From Paenibacillus sp. SZ31 (GTDB lineage Bacteria; Bacillota; Bacilli; Paenibacillales; Paenibacillaceae), in assembly GCF_012912005.1 (NCBI RefSeq), contig NZ_JABBEA010000007.1, forward strand, positions 124,001 to 188,000: DNA of 64,000 bases, written 5' to 3'. The position numbers and the translations under genes were made by a program. This document shows, one piece after another, positions 17,049 through 26,225 of this stretch. The notes below the pieces were generated by a model. It saw only the letters and a list, made by a program, of their open reading frames with translations, was not told where the DNA came from and made no database searches. Numbering within the stretch: position 1 is the stretch's first letter; the number at the start of each line of letters is the position of its first letter.

Positions 17049-20000
17049 TTATGCCTTTTCTACGTTAAAATACTTGGCTTGCGGATGGCTGAATACCATC
17101 GCTGATACGGATGCTTCAGGTTCCATCATGAAACCTTCCGTCAATTCCACACCGATATCCTCAGGCTGCAGCAACTTGAACAACGGCCCTTGATCTTCCA
17201 AATCCGGACAAGCCGGATATCCAAAGGATACCCTGATCCCCTGATAGCGTGCACCGTGACGTTGCTTCATGGTCATCTGGGCAGAATCAGGGAATCCCCA
17301 GATATCTCTCATCATATGATGCACACGCTCAGCTAATCCCTCTGCTACTTCGAGTGCTACGGATTGCAGAGCATGCGAACGAAGGTAATCCCCTTGATCT
17401 TTCCACGCTGTGGATAGTTCACGCACACCATGTCCGGCAGTAACAACCATGAAACCAACGTAATCCATCTGACCGGATTCAACAGGCTTCAGGAAGTCGG
17501 ACAGGCATAGGAACGGCTCGACTTTTTGACGTGGGAACGTAAATGTATGCAAAATATTACTGGTATCCTTTGGATCATAAATAATGACGCTGTTACCACT
17601 GGACTGAGCCGGGAAGAAACGATATATGGCATGCGCCTGAATTATCCCGTCACGAACAGCTTCTTGCATAATATCATCCACGACTGCTTTTAGGTCGGTA
17701 GCCTTCTTGTCTCCTGAAGCAAGCAGTTGTTCTACTGAACCGCGCAACCCCAGATGATGTCCAAGCAACATCTGCATGTTAACGTATGGCAGGATATGTG
17801 ATAACGGATAGTTGCGCATCGTATGCCGCTCCAGATCAGGCGGGACAAGTACCGGATGATCTACAGCGATATCCGAACGCTCCACTCGCGTAAGCTCAGG
17901 AAGAGCCTGAACAGCTACAGCACCTGAAGCATCAGCTTCTTTTTCAGCTTCCATCTCCAGTTGCATCACTTCACGTGTAACGGGATTCATCAATTTGTTC
18001 GCCAGATCCAGACCATCCATCGCATCTTTGGCATATACAACCATTCCGTTATATTCAGGACGGATACGATTTTTGGTGAATTTACGTGTCAACGCCGCTC
18101 CGCCAACCATAATAGGCACATCAATACCTGCTGTTCGCAAATCCTGAGCGGTAAGAATCATCTGTTGCGCTGATTTTACCAATAGACCCGAGAGGCCGAT
18201 CGCATCGACTTTTTCTTCTCGGTATGCCTCAATGATACGTTCTGGTGGTACTTTTATACCCAAATTAATGATACGGTAACCGTTATTGGACAGGATGATC
18301 TCTACCAGGTTCTTACCGATGTCATGCACATCGCCCTTGACCGTGGCCAGAATGATCTTGCCTTTAACCGAAGTTTCGTTCTTCTCCATGAACTGCTCCA
18401 GATATGCTACAGAAGCCTTCATGACTTCCGCACTCTGTAACACCTCAGCTACAATCAACTCATTGTTGTTGAAAAGACGACCTACTTCCTCCATACCCCG
18501 CATCAGTGGACCGTTAATCACTTGAAGTGCTGTGTATTTGGCAAGTGCCTGTTCGAGATCCGGCAGCAATCCTTCTTTGCTTCCTTCCACAACATATGAA
18601 GCGAGACGCTCTTCTAATGAAAGGTTCGAGATTTTTTCCTTCTTCTCAACCTTCTTGTTACGGAACGCCGCTACGAACGCCGCCAGTGTTTCATCATTCG
18701 TGTTATATAAAAGCTCTTCCGAGAGTCTGCGTTCTTCTTCCGGAATGGACGCATAACGCTCCAGTTTCTCTGTGTTTACGATGGCATAGTCGAGACCAGC
18801 TTTGGTACATTCATACAAAAATACAGAGTTCAGCACTTCACGGCCTGCTTCAGGCAGTCCGAATGAAATGTTACTGATCCCGAGTATCGTATGACATTCT
18901 GGCATCGCTTCCTTGATCACTCTTATACCTTCAATGGTTTCTTTGGCTGAACCGATGTACTGTTCATCTCCCGTACCTACCGGGAACACCAACGTATCGA
19001 AAATGAGGTCTTCTGGTTTGAGTCCATACTTGTTCACCAGCAGATCGTAAGAGCGCTTGGCTACGTCCAGCTTGTCCTCCCGGCTAATCGCCTGACCCCG
19101 TTCATCAATCGTTCCGACGACAACTGCACCACCGTACTTATGAAGTAACGGCGTGATCAGCTCAAATTTCTCTTCGCCATCCTCAAGGTTAATGGAGTTA
19201 ATTATCGCCTTACCTTGAGAGTACTGGAGGGCCAGATCGATTACGGAAGCATCTGTCGTATCGATCATGAGTGGTACTTTTACTTTTTTCACAACCAGTT
19301 CAAGGAACTTCACCATGTCTTCAGACTCTTCACGGTCCGGGTCTTGTACACACACATCGACAATGTGCGCTCCATTTTTCACTTGAGCACGGGCAATTTC
19401 CGAAGCTTCTTCGTATTTACCTTCTACAATAAGCCGCTTGAATTTTCGTGATCCCAGCACGTTCGTACGCTCACCAACCATGTATGGACGATTGTCCTGT
19501 TCGATATAGATTGGTTCTATACCAGACAATGCAGGTGGATGTGTTCCGTTCATTTCTCTTGGGGGGTACTGGGCAAGTGTGTCGCGCATAGCCCGAATAT
19601 GTGCAGGGGTTGTCCCGCAACATCCACCAGCAATATTCAACCAGCCCTGTTCGGCAAAAGCACCAATTTTCTGAGCCAGAGAGTCTGGTGACTCATGGTA
19701 ATTACCGTTCTCATCGGGTAGACCCGCGTTCGGGTAACAACTAACGGCAACCGATGCCATTCCGGAAAGCGAGCGAATGTGATCACGCATGAACTCCGGA
19801 CCTGTAGCACAGTTTAGTCCTACCGAAATTGGGTTAAGGTGTTCTAAGGATATATAAAAGGATTCGATGTTCTGACCCGCAAGGGTCGTTCCCATCGGTT
19901 CTATCGTTCCTGAAATCATCAGGGGCAGTGTAACACCGCTCTGTTCAAAGGCCTGCTGGATTCCGATACTGCCTGCTTTTACATTGAGGGTATCCTGAGA

Positions 20001-20489
20001 GGTTTCAAGCAGTAGCGCATCAACGCCTCCCTCTATTAAAGCAAGCGCTTGCTCCAAATAACTGTCGATAAGTTCCTGGAACGTTACACCACCAGTAACA
20101 GACAGAGTTTTGGTTGTTGGTCCCATTGCACCTACCACATAACGTGGAGATTCCGGTGTAGAGAAACGATCAACCGCGGCTTTCGCAATTCTGGCTGCTT
20201 CCAGGTTGATCTCGCGTGCCCGATCCTGAATATCGTATTCAGCAAGCACGACAGATGTCGCACCAAATGTGTTGGTTTCAATTAAATCGGCGCCGGCCTC
20301 CAGATATTCTTCATGAATGCGCTGGATTATCTCTGGACGAGTAAGTACTAACATTTCATTACATCCATCCAGATCTTCGCCGCCAAAATCTTCACCAGTC
20401 AGATCAACTTGTTGAATCATGGTCCCCATTGCACCGTCGAGGATTAATATTCGTTGTTTTAATGCATCGTGTAGACTAATCTTATCCAA
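17049..20489 (-). CDS. metH: Cobalamin-dependent methionine synthase
   Basis: Transfers a methyl group from methyltetrahydrofolate to homocysteine via methylcobalamin. About 1146 residues hold all four modules: homocysteine-binding N-domain (ILDGAMGTMIQ, zinc Cys pair in GGCCGTTPAHI near residue 310), pterin-binding domain, B12 domain with DVHDIGKNLV lower-ligand His, and the C-terminal reactivation domain. The start is TTG 20489 (GGGGGTG 8 bases upstream) or GTG 20498, which sits inside that Shine-Dalgarno. No S-box or cobalamin riboswitch fits in the short upstream region. Confidence 0.96.
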   Translation of the reverse strand: MDKISLHDALKQRILILDGAMGTMIQQVDLTGEDFGGEDLDGCNEMLVLTRPEIIQRIHEEYLEAGADLIETNTFGATSVVLAEYDIQDRAREINLEAARIAKAAVDRFSTPESPRYVVGAMGPTTKTLSVTGGVTFQELIDSYLEQALALIEGGVDALLLETSQDTLNVKAGSIGIQQAFEQSGVTLPLMISGTIEPMGTTLAGQNIESFYISLEHLNPISVGLNCATGPEFMRDHIRSLSGMASVAVSCYPNAGLPDENGNYHESPDSLAQKIGAFAEQGWLNIAGGCCGTTPAHIRAMRDTLAQYPPREMNGTHPPALSGIEPIYIEQDNRPYMVGERTNVLGSRKFKRLIVEGKYEEASEIARAQVKNGAHIVDVCVQDPDREESEDMVKFLELVVKKVKVPLMIDTTDASVIDLALQYSQGKAIINSINLEDGEEKFELITPLLHKYGGAVVVGTIDERGQAISREDKLDVAKRSYDLLVNKYGLKPEDLIFDTLVFPVGTGDEQYIGSAKETIEGIRVIKEAMPECHTILGISNISFGLPEAGREVLNSVFLYECTKAGLDYAIVNTEKLERYASIPEEERRLSEELLYNTNDETLAAFVAAFRNKKVEKKEKISNLSLEERLASYVVEGSKEGLLPDLEQALAKYTALQVINGPLMRGMEEVGRLFNNNELIVAEVLQSAEVMKASVAYLEQFMEKNETSVKGKIILATVKGDVHDIGKNLVEIILSNNGYRIINLGIKVPPERIIEAYREEKVDAIGLSGLLVKSAQQMILTAQDLRTAGIDVPIMVGGAALTRKFTKNRIRPEYNGMVVYAKDAMDGLDLANKLMNPVTREVMQLEMEAEKEADASGAVAVQALPELTRVERSDIAVDHPVLVPPDLERHTMRNYPLSHILPYVNMQMLLGHHLGLRGSVEQLLASGDKKATDLKAVVDDIMQEAVRDGIIQAHAIYRFFPAQSSGNSVIIYDPKDTSNILHTFTFPRQKVEPFLCLSDFLKPVESGQMDYVGFMVVTAGHGVRELSTAWKDQGDYLRSHALQSVALEVAEGLAERVHHMMRDIWGFPDSAQMTMKQRHGARYQGIRVSFGYPACPDLEDQGPLFKLLQPEDIGVELTEGFMMEPEASVSAMVFSHPQAKYFNVEKA

Positions 20490-20517
20490 TATCTTCACCC
20501 CCGCAAAACGTTAAATC

Positions 20518-20536
20518 TTAGTTTAACAGAAACTAA
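20518..20536. promoter_or_regulatory. Inverted repeat over the metH promoter
   Basis: TTAGTTT, 5-base spacer, AAACTAA: a perfect 7-bp dyad located 29-47 bases upstream of the metH start. It overlaps a plausible minus-strand -10 (TAAACT, 20520-20525). It looks like a repressor operator; the protein is unknown. Confidence 0.45.
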
Positions 20537-20551
20537 CTTAATGTGAAAGAT

Positions 20552-20584
20552 CGGGTTTGCTCCCGAAAGATGGCGGGTTTGCTC
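20552..20584. repeat. Direct repeats CGGGTTTGCTC between metH and mtnD
   Basis: Two identical 11-bp copies at 20552-20562 and 20574-20584, start to start 22 bp, that is two helical turns. They lie between the divergent metH and mtnD promoters, as expected for paired activator or repressor sites. Confidence 0.45.
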
Positions 20585-20606
20585 GAATATGAACGGAATT
20601 TGAGAA

Positions 20607-20635
20607 TCGACAAAAACAGAGCAATCCGATATAAT
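20607..20635 (+). promoter_or_regulatory. Sigma-A promoter of the acireductone dioxygenase gene
   Basis: TCGACA (20607-20612), 17-base spacer, TATAAT (20630-20635), 34 bases before the start codon. Confidence 0.7.
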
Positions 20636-20668
20636 TCAATTAAACCAAGTGGAAAAGAGGGAAAGAAC

Positions 20669-21214
20669 ATGGCTGAAATTGTAATCCGAAATACGAACGA
20701 ACGCATCACTGGTGACGAAAACGTTCGAAATTTCTTGAACAAATACGAAGTATTATATGAGAAGTGGGACGCATCCAAACTGAACACGGATCTGCAAAAT
20801 AACTTTGGATTGACTGATGATCAGAAAGCCGAAGTTTTAGAAACTTACGATTATGAAATTAGAGATTTGGCTGCACGTCGCGGATACCAGATCTGGGATG
20901 TCATCACGCTGTCCGAACAAACTCCAGATATTGAAGAAAAGCTGGCCAAGTTCGAAGAGATCCACACCCACGCTGAAGATGAGATTCGTGCGATTGTCGC
21001 TGGTAAAGGAATCTTTGTGATCAAATCTACAGATGATGTGGGCTACTTTAATGTAGAACTGTCTCCTGGGGACGTCATCTCTGTACCTGAGAATACACCC
21101 CACTTCTTTACTTTAATGGAAAACAAACAAATTATTGCTGTACGTCTGTTCATCGAAAAAGATGGCTGGATTGCAGATCCATACCCTGATCCTACATTTA
21201 TCAAACAAGCCTAA
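20669..21214 (+). CDS. mtnD: Acireductone dioxygenase (ARD)
   Basis: Methionine-salvage enzyme that oxidises the acireductone from 5-methylthioribose to the 2-keto acid precursor of methionine. The 181-residue cupin starts at ATG 20669; an upstream in-frame extension is unlikely because the promoter lies in it. Metal ligands are readable: HTHAEDE (H, H, E) and the later His in PENTPHFF. No other mtn gene is nearby, but the gene is divergent from metH, so two routes to methionine share one control region. Ends before a strong terminator. Confidence 0.93.
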   Translation: MAEIVIRNTNERITGDENVRNFLNKYEVLYEKWDASKLNTDLQNNFGLTDDQKAEVLETYDYEIRDLAARRGYQIWDVITLSEQTPDIEEKLAKFEEIHTHAEDEIRAIVAGKGIFVIKSTDDVGYFNVELSPGDVISVPENTPHFFTLMENKQIIAVRLFIEKDGWIADPYPDPTFIKQA

Positions 21215-21241
21215 CACTCTCGTGTGACGACTTGCTTAACC

Positions 21242-21271
21242 AAAACCCCTGTTCAATTGAACAGGGGTTTT
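21242..21271. terminator. Bidirectional terminator between mtnD and the GntR gene
   Basis: A perfect 15+15 bp palindrome AAAACCCCTGTTCAA and its complement, with T4 on either strand. It serves mtnD on the plus strand and the convergent GntR gene on the minus strand. Confidence 0.85.
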
Positions 21272-21310
21272 CGCATATCCATATGGAGAGTATCATACAA
21301 CATCGGTGCA

Positions 21311-21985
21311 TTATATAAAATAATGCGGGTATTTCGCTTTTATCGATTCCTGTTCAATAACAACCAGTCTGAGATGAGCTTCCATCACCTGAACCGCTTG
21401 CTCCGTCTTACGCTCTGTGATAAGTCGATAAATCTCTTTGTGTTGTGAGATAATGACCTCCAGGTTGGAGTCTTCCGCTAGACGTAATAAACGTAACCGA
21501 TTAAAAGGGATGTTCAATTGTTGCAACATTTTCCACGTTCGCAGCTTACCTGTGCCCTGAAATAAAATCTGGTGAAACTCTTCATCCAGTTCAAACAGTC
21601 GATAGAAATTGTTTTTCCCTATACATACTTCCTGCATTGCAATGTTGGTTTCGAGTCTGAATCTGAACTCTTCAGGAAAAGAAGCGCAAGCCAATGTCAC
21701 GATTTCCTTCTCCAACTTTTCCCGCATGAACCTGCCTTCTTCCACATGCTCCAGATTGATATGAGAGACTATTGTTCCACTCTGTGGAATAATGTCCAAC
21801 AGTTCTTCTTCAGCAAGTTTCATGAATGCTTCTCGCACGGGTGTTCTGCTCACCTGCAGTTCATCTGCAATCTCTTTCTCTGAAATCTTGGTACCAGGCT
21901 TAAGTTCCAGATGAAGAATTCGTTCTTTTAACAGATTATATGAATATGCTCTGGTCGAGCCTCTTATTTTTTGATTAAGTGACAT
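21311..21985 (-). CDS. GntR-family regulator, FadR/FCD subfamily
   Basis: 224 residues. Residues 10-75 form the winged helix (LKPGTKISEKEIADELQVSR, TPVREA); residues about 95-215 form the helical FCD ligand domain, with the metal-ligand pattern D..H..H (ELDEEFHQ, QHKEIY, AHLR). Such regulators sense organic acids or sugar acids, usually as repressors. It follows the carbohydrate ABC transporter operon on the same strand, about 100 bases after the binding-protein gene, and probably controls it. Confidence 0.87.
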   Translation of the reverse strand: MSLNQKIRGSTRAYSYNLLKERILHLELKPGTKISEKEIADELQVSRTPVREAFMKLAEEELLDIIPQSGTIVSHINLEHVEEGRFMREKLEKEIVTLACASFPEEFRFRLETNIAMQEVCIGKNNFYRLFELDEEFHQILFQGTGKLRTWKMLQQLNIPFNRLRLLRLAEDSNLEVIISQHKEIYRLITERKTEQAVQVMEAHLRLVVIEQESIKAKYPHYFI

Positions 21986-22029
21986 GCCTAGACCTCTTTC
22001 TCTCAGCCGTATTCATTTATCTTAGCACA

Positions 22030-22069
22030 AATTACCGTTCCACTTAAATATCGGAGTGAAACGGTAATT
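22030..22069. repeat. Inverted repeat between ABC binding-protein and GntR genes
   Basis: 10-bp arms AATTACCGTT (22030-22039) and its complement (22060-22069), with inner CAC/GTG pairing around a 12-base loop. No strong T-run follows on either strand, so it may be a processing or stability hairpin or an operator of the GntR gene rather than a full terminator. Confidence 0.5.
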
Positions 22070-22087
22070 CGAACAGCATTAGCTTTG

Positions 22088-23722
22088 TTATTGCTTATTT
22101 TCTTTGTAGGCTTTGTACGTGTCATTTGCCAGCTTCAGATAATTGGATAGACCTTGACTGTCCAGCTCTTTGGCAAACGTATCGAATTCAGACAAGTCCC
22201 GCTCACCCAATATAAATTTAAGTGTATTTTGGTCAGAGTAGTCTTTCAGTGGTGTACTCAGAAGTGTTACCCGTTCACGATCCTCGGAAGAGTATGGGAT
22301 AGGCGGTTCTGCCGGGATAACTTCCTTGGTATCCTTCATGTCTTGCTGGAATTTCAACTCTTCTTCACTAAACATCGATTGCAACAGATCTGTAGTACCG
22401 CCGTAGGCAAACACGCCACCAGAGAAGCCAAAGTCAATTCTCAGATCCTTCGTACCTTTCGGATTCAAGCCATTGTAGTTTACGTCTTCTACCAATTTAC
22501 GTGTTCCACCCTCTTTGGTAAATGTTTCGCCTTCTACACCCCACTTGGCAAACTCTTGACCTTCATCACTGTAATATAACCAATCAACAAATTGCATAAT
22601 GGCTTTGAAATTTTCGCTTTTTTGAATTTTCCCGGATATCATGACACCGTTTTCAAGTCTGGACCCGGACATCAGCTGGCCTTTTGGCCCACCAGGTACT
22701 GTAATCTTCGCAACAGAGAATTCACCCTCTCCGAGCGTTTTGTTCATATCATTTCTGTGCAATACAACGGTCTGGGAATTACCGTTAATCATGAAAGATT
22801 TGCCGGATACAAATTTCTGTACAGCCTGATCATCATCCTGCGTGAAGCTCTCCTTATCGAGCAACCCTTCGGATACCAACTTGTTAAAGTACGTTAGCAT
22901 TTCCTTATACTCTGGTGTAGTAGCCGTGTAAACGAATTGATCCTGATCTTCCTTATACGTCAATCCGTTACCAAATCCCCATCCACCCTTAGTTCCAAAG
23001 CCGGTAGCAGCGATGTTCAACGTACTATTGAATTGGAAACGGTCCGAAAAAGGAACGGAATCCGGATAGATTTCTTTCAATTTCTTCGCTGCATCATACA
23101 ATTCGTCCCATGTGGTTGGGATGGCAATGTTATTTTCTTCAAAAACATCCGTTCTTACGAGTAATGTGTAATCTGGCCATACTTCTTCATGCAGACCCGG
23201 AAGTACATAGTACTTTCCATCTTCCTGTCGAAGTCCTTCAAGTTCATCTTCCAATCCCCATTTTTCCACTTTATCCTTGAAGTTCGGCATCAAATCAATG
23301 TAATCGCTAATCGGTAAGATCGCACCGGAAGATACAAATGCAGACTCTTCACCAGGATACGTTTTAGGAATAACCAGTGGTGCATCGCCGGAACTAATTA
23401 ACAAAGATCTCTTCTGAGAGTAATCGCTCATCGGTACAATCGTTGGCTCAAGTGTTACACCCGTCAGTTCGGTGATTTTATCAAAAAGTAACCAGTCTTT
23501 TTTATATGGATAACTAGGTTGATCACTATAGAGTATGGAGAGATTAAATGGCTCTGTCGCTTTAAATGTATCTCCCACATTGTACGTCTCCATCGCTGCA
23601 TTGGTCTGAACTTCTGTGACGTCACCTCCAGTTCCAGTGCCGCTGCTACATGCTGCCAGAACGACGGTCATCATTGTTGCCAAAACCATTTTACCGACAA
23701 ACTTACGTGGCTTTTGATTCAT
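22088..23722 (-). CDS. Extracellular carbohydrate-binding lipoprotein of an ABC transporter
   Basis: 544 residues, the LplA/LipO size class. The signal peptide ends in VVLAACSS, a lipobox with Cys about residue 25, so it is anchored to the outer face of the membrane. The mature part has the layout of CUT1 family-1 binding proteins for oligo- or polysaccharides. It is the third gene of the transporter operon after two permeases. No glycoside hydrolase is present in the window to suggest the sugar. Confidence 0.9.
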   Translation of the reverse strand: MNQKPRKFVGKMVLATMMTVVLAACSSGTGTGGDVTEVQTNAAMETYNVGDTFKATEPFNLSILYSDQPSYPYKKDWLLFDKITELTGVTLEPTIVPMSDYSQKRSLLISSGDAPLVIPKTYPGEESAFVSSGAILPISDYIDLMPNFKDKVEKWGLEDELEGLRQEDGKYYVLPGLHEEVWPDYTLLVRTDVFEENNIAIPTTWDELYDAAKKLKEIYPDSVPFSDRFQFNSTLNIAATGFGTKGGWGFGNGLTYKEDQDQFVYTATTPEYKEMLTYFNKLVSEGLLDKESFTQDDDQAVQKFVSGKSFMINGNSQTVVLHRNDMNKTLGEGEFSVAKITVPGGPKGQLMSGSRLENGVMISGKIQKSENFKAIMQFVDWLYYSDEGQEFAKWGVEGETFTKEGGTRKLVEDVNYNGLNPKGTKDLRIDFGFSGGVFAYGGTTDLLQSMFSEEELKFQQDMKDTKEVIPAEPPIPYSSEDRERVTLLSTPLKDYSDQNTLKFILGERDLSEFDTFAKELDSQGLSNYLKLANDTYKAYKENKQ

Positions 23723-23821
23723 TTAGGTTATCCCCCTGAATTTGGTTTAGGTTGACCTTGCCTTTAAACTGTTAAACAACCTCTAAAAGTTAATCACGTG
23801 AATTTTTCTAGCTTCTACGTA

Positions 23822-24694
23822 TTACTGCTTAACAGATCCCAACATGATACCGGTTACAAAGTATCTCTGCACAAATGGATAGATGGTGAGTATCGGCAAG
23901 ATGGTTAATACCATCGTTACTGACTTAATATTGGCAGCAATCTGTGTCAGGTTATCAGCTGAGGTTGCACCGGCAGATGCTCCACTCGTTGCTCCTGCAA
24001 TCATATTGCGCAAATAAATGGTGACCGGAAACAGTTCTTTTTTGTCCAAATACAGAAAGGCTGGAAACCAGGAATTCCAATGGCCCACTGCGTAGAACAG
24101 CACCATGGTTGCCATAACTGCTTTACTAAGTGGCAATATAATGCGTAATAAGATCCCGTAGGTATTCAAACCATCAATGGAGGCAGCTTCCTCCAGTTCT
24201 TCAGGCATATTTTCAAAAAATGACTTCATGATCAGCATGTTGTATATGCTTATTGCGCCAGGAACCACAAGTGCCCACATGGTGTTATTGAATCCAAGGG
24301 AATTAATCAAGACATAGTTTGGAATCAATCCACCACTGAAGAACATCGTGAACACGGCGAACATCGTCAGAAACTTGCGGCCCATTAACCTCTTTTTGGA
24401 TATGGCATAGGCGAAAATAGTCGTCATGAACATGGAGATTAACGTACCTACCACGGTGTAAATAATCGTATTTTTATAATTAGTCCAGAACATGCTGTCA
24501 CGTGAGATGGTCTTGTATGTCTCCACATTAAATCCTCTTGGGAACAAACTTACCTTGCCCGAATTGATATAGGACTCACTACTGAAAGATTGTGCTACGA
24601 CATTTAAGAATGGATAGAGCGTTATAAATACCACAAACAGCAGAAAGATGACATTGAATACTTTAAATACCTTGTAAGATCTGGATTCCTGCAT
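23822..24694 (-). CDS. Carbohydrate ABC transporter permease, LplC/YtcP type
   Basis: 290 residues with six predicted spans. The cytoplasmic EAA loop (EELEEAASIDGLNTYGILLRI) contacts the ATPase. The C terminus MLGSVKQ is typical of LplC-like CUT1 permeases. It begins 12 bases after the other permease with a strong AAGGAGGAG site. No ATPase gene is present; such systems use a shared MsmX-like ATPase. Confidence 0.92.
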   Translation of the reverse strand: MQESRSYKVFKVFNVIFLLFVVFITLYPFLNVVAQSFSSESYINSGKVSLFPRGFNVETYKTISRDSMFWTNYKNTIIYTVVGTLISMFMTTIFAYAISKKRLMGRKFLTMFAVFTMFFSGGLIPNYVLINSLGFNNTMWALVVPGAISIYNMLIMKSFFENMPEELEEAASIDGLNTYGILLRIILPLSKAVMATMVLFYAVGHWNSWFPAFLYLDKKELFPVTIYLRNMIAGATSGASAGATSADNLTQIAANIKSVTMVLTILPILTIYPFVQRYFVTGIMLGSVKQ

Positions 24695-24706
24695 GGTGCT
24701 CCTCCT

Positions 24707-25669
24707 TTACCATAAGCTTCTTTGTGTCAGTCTGCGTGAAATGGCATTTACGGAGAACACCAGAATCAGACCGATTAGCGATTCGAACAAGCCGATTGCG
24801 GTAGCATAACTGAAGTTACTGGATTCCAGTCCGACCCGATACAGGTAAGTGGAGATCACATCAGATGTCTCGTAGATAAGTGGATTGTACAAGAGTAAGA
24901 TTTTTTCAAATCCAACAGCCAGGAAATTACCCATGTTCAATATTAACAACGTAACAATCGTTGGCAAGATACCTGGAATCGTTACGTGAATCGTCTGCTT
25001 CCAGCGGTTGGCACCATCAATACGAGCTGCTTCATACAAAGATTCATCAATGGTTGTCAGTGCAGCCAGATACAGAATCGCTCCCCAACCCATACCCTGC
25101 CATACTTCTGACGTGATGTAGATTGTTCTGAACCACTCAGCCCGCTGCATAAAAGGAATACTGTCTCCGGTGAAGAAAGCCACCAGTCCATTAATGGAGC
25201 CATTCACTGCTGTCAGCTGCAGGATCATGCCCGCAACGATAACGATGGACAGAAAATGAGGCAGATAAGACGCGGTTTGTACAAACTTCTTGAAACGTTT
25301 ACTCTTCACTTCGTTAAGCATTAAGGCAAAAATGATGGGAACCGGGAATGTAAAGAGCAACGCGAGGCCGCCCAACATCAGCGTATTACCGAATACTCTC
25401 CAGAAGGTAGGGTCTTCAATGAACATTTTGAAGTACCTTAATCCAACCCATGTTTCTCCAAATATACTGCCCCCTGGAACAAAACGTCTAAACGCAATCA
25501 CATTACCAATCATCGGTCCATATTTGAAAATAATGAGGTAGATGATAGGAAGGATTAATAGTGAATACAGTTGCCAGTCTTTGCGGAACAAGGTTGCTGC
25601 CGTTCGTAATCTGCTCTCTTTACGTAAAGATGTCATGGTTAGTGTTGTTTTAGCGGTTTCCGACTCCAT
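24707..25669 (-). CDS. Carbohydrate ABC transporter permease, LplB type
   Basis: 320 residues. A basic N terminus is followed by six spans and an EAA loop (ESLYEAARIDGANRWKQTI). The motif KYGPMIGNVIAFRRF after the first span is typical of LplB-like permeases. ATG 25669 has GGAG nine bases upstream. First gene of the operon, followed by the second permease and the lipoprotein. Confidence 0.92.
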   Translation of the reverse strand: MESETAKTTLTMTSLRKESRLRTAATLFRKDWQLYSLLILPIIYLIIFKYGPMIGNVIAFRRFVPGGSIFGETWVGLRYFKMFIEDPTFWRVFGNTLMLGGLALLFTFPVPIIFALMLNEVKSKRFKKFVQTASYLPHFLSIVIVAGMILQLTAVNGSINGLVAFFTGDSIPFMQRAEWFRTIYITSEVWQGMGWGAILYLAALTTIDESLYEAARIDGANRWKQTIHVTIPGILPTIVTLLILNMGNFLAVGFEKILLLYNPLIYETSDVISTYLYRVGLESSNFSYATAIGLFESLIGLILVFSVNAISRRLTQRSLW

Positions 25670-26132
25670 GTGTTTTCACTCCGATCCAGGACTTGATAGG
25701 TAAAGACGAATTCATGTACAACTCCCATCGCTTCTTCTTTTGTAGAAGACAACCAATCCTTCAACTTCACCCCCACTACGAAATAGATAATAGCTAAATG
25801 TAAGCGATATCATTTTGGTGTGTTATGTAGAATCACACAATCCAAGGTGCTTCACAACATTCATTAGCACTTACTAGGGGGTGTGATATCCAAATCGAAA
25901 GAAAGTCTTCAAAGTATGTAAAGCGCTTACAATATACCGAAAATAATAAGCAACAACTCCTGCTTCCATTCAAATGAAGTAAGTCAAAAGAAATTGCTTT
26001 AGGACAATCTAAATACTAGTCATACTAGTATGTTAGTTATATTTTAATCCAGCTTCCCCCTAATTTCAATAACTTTTAGCAAATAAAATTATTGTCTCAT
26101 TTAACAAGGTAAATTAGCTAACCTGCCCAAAT
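25670..26132. other. Long regulatory region upstream of the carbohydrate transporter
   Basis: No convincing gene. Besides the cre site it has a second cre-like near-palindrome TGTAAAGCGCTTACA (25917-25931, one base longer than a standard cre) and two TACTAGT copies 9 bp apart (26014-26020, 26023-26029), the second inside the palindrome CATACTAGTATG. These may be operator sites for the GntR protein. Confidence 0.45.
25798..25812. promoter_or_regulatory. cre site (CcpA) upstream of the ABC transporter operon
   Basis: ATGTAAGCGATATCA fits the catabolite-responsive consensus WTGNAANCGNWNNCW at every position. It is 129 bases upstream of the first permease start, so glucose repression of the operon is likely. 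Confidence 0.6.
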
Positions 26133-26190
26133 AAAAAAACATTGGTAACTTCACGAACGACATCATCGTTCATTGAAGCTTCCAATGTTT
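26133..26190 (-). terminator. Terminator after the HAD hydrolase gene
   Basis: Minus-strand stem AAACATTGG/CCAATGTTT with an inner GAACGA/TCGTTC stem, followed by a T-rich run (TTTTATTT). It lies 36 bases after the stop codon. Confidence 0.75.
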
Positions 26191-26225
26191 CAGGGTGCTG
26201 AGGAAAGATGTTATAGCTGATCTGC

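Noticed and set aside
20490-20660. S-box or cobalamin riboswitch upstream of metH
   Set aside because: Too short and no conserved core; only the dyad and direct repeats are present.
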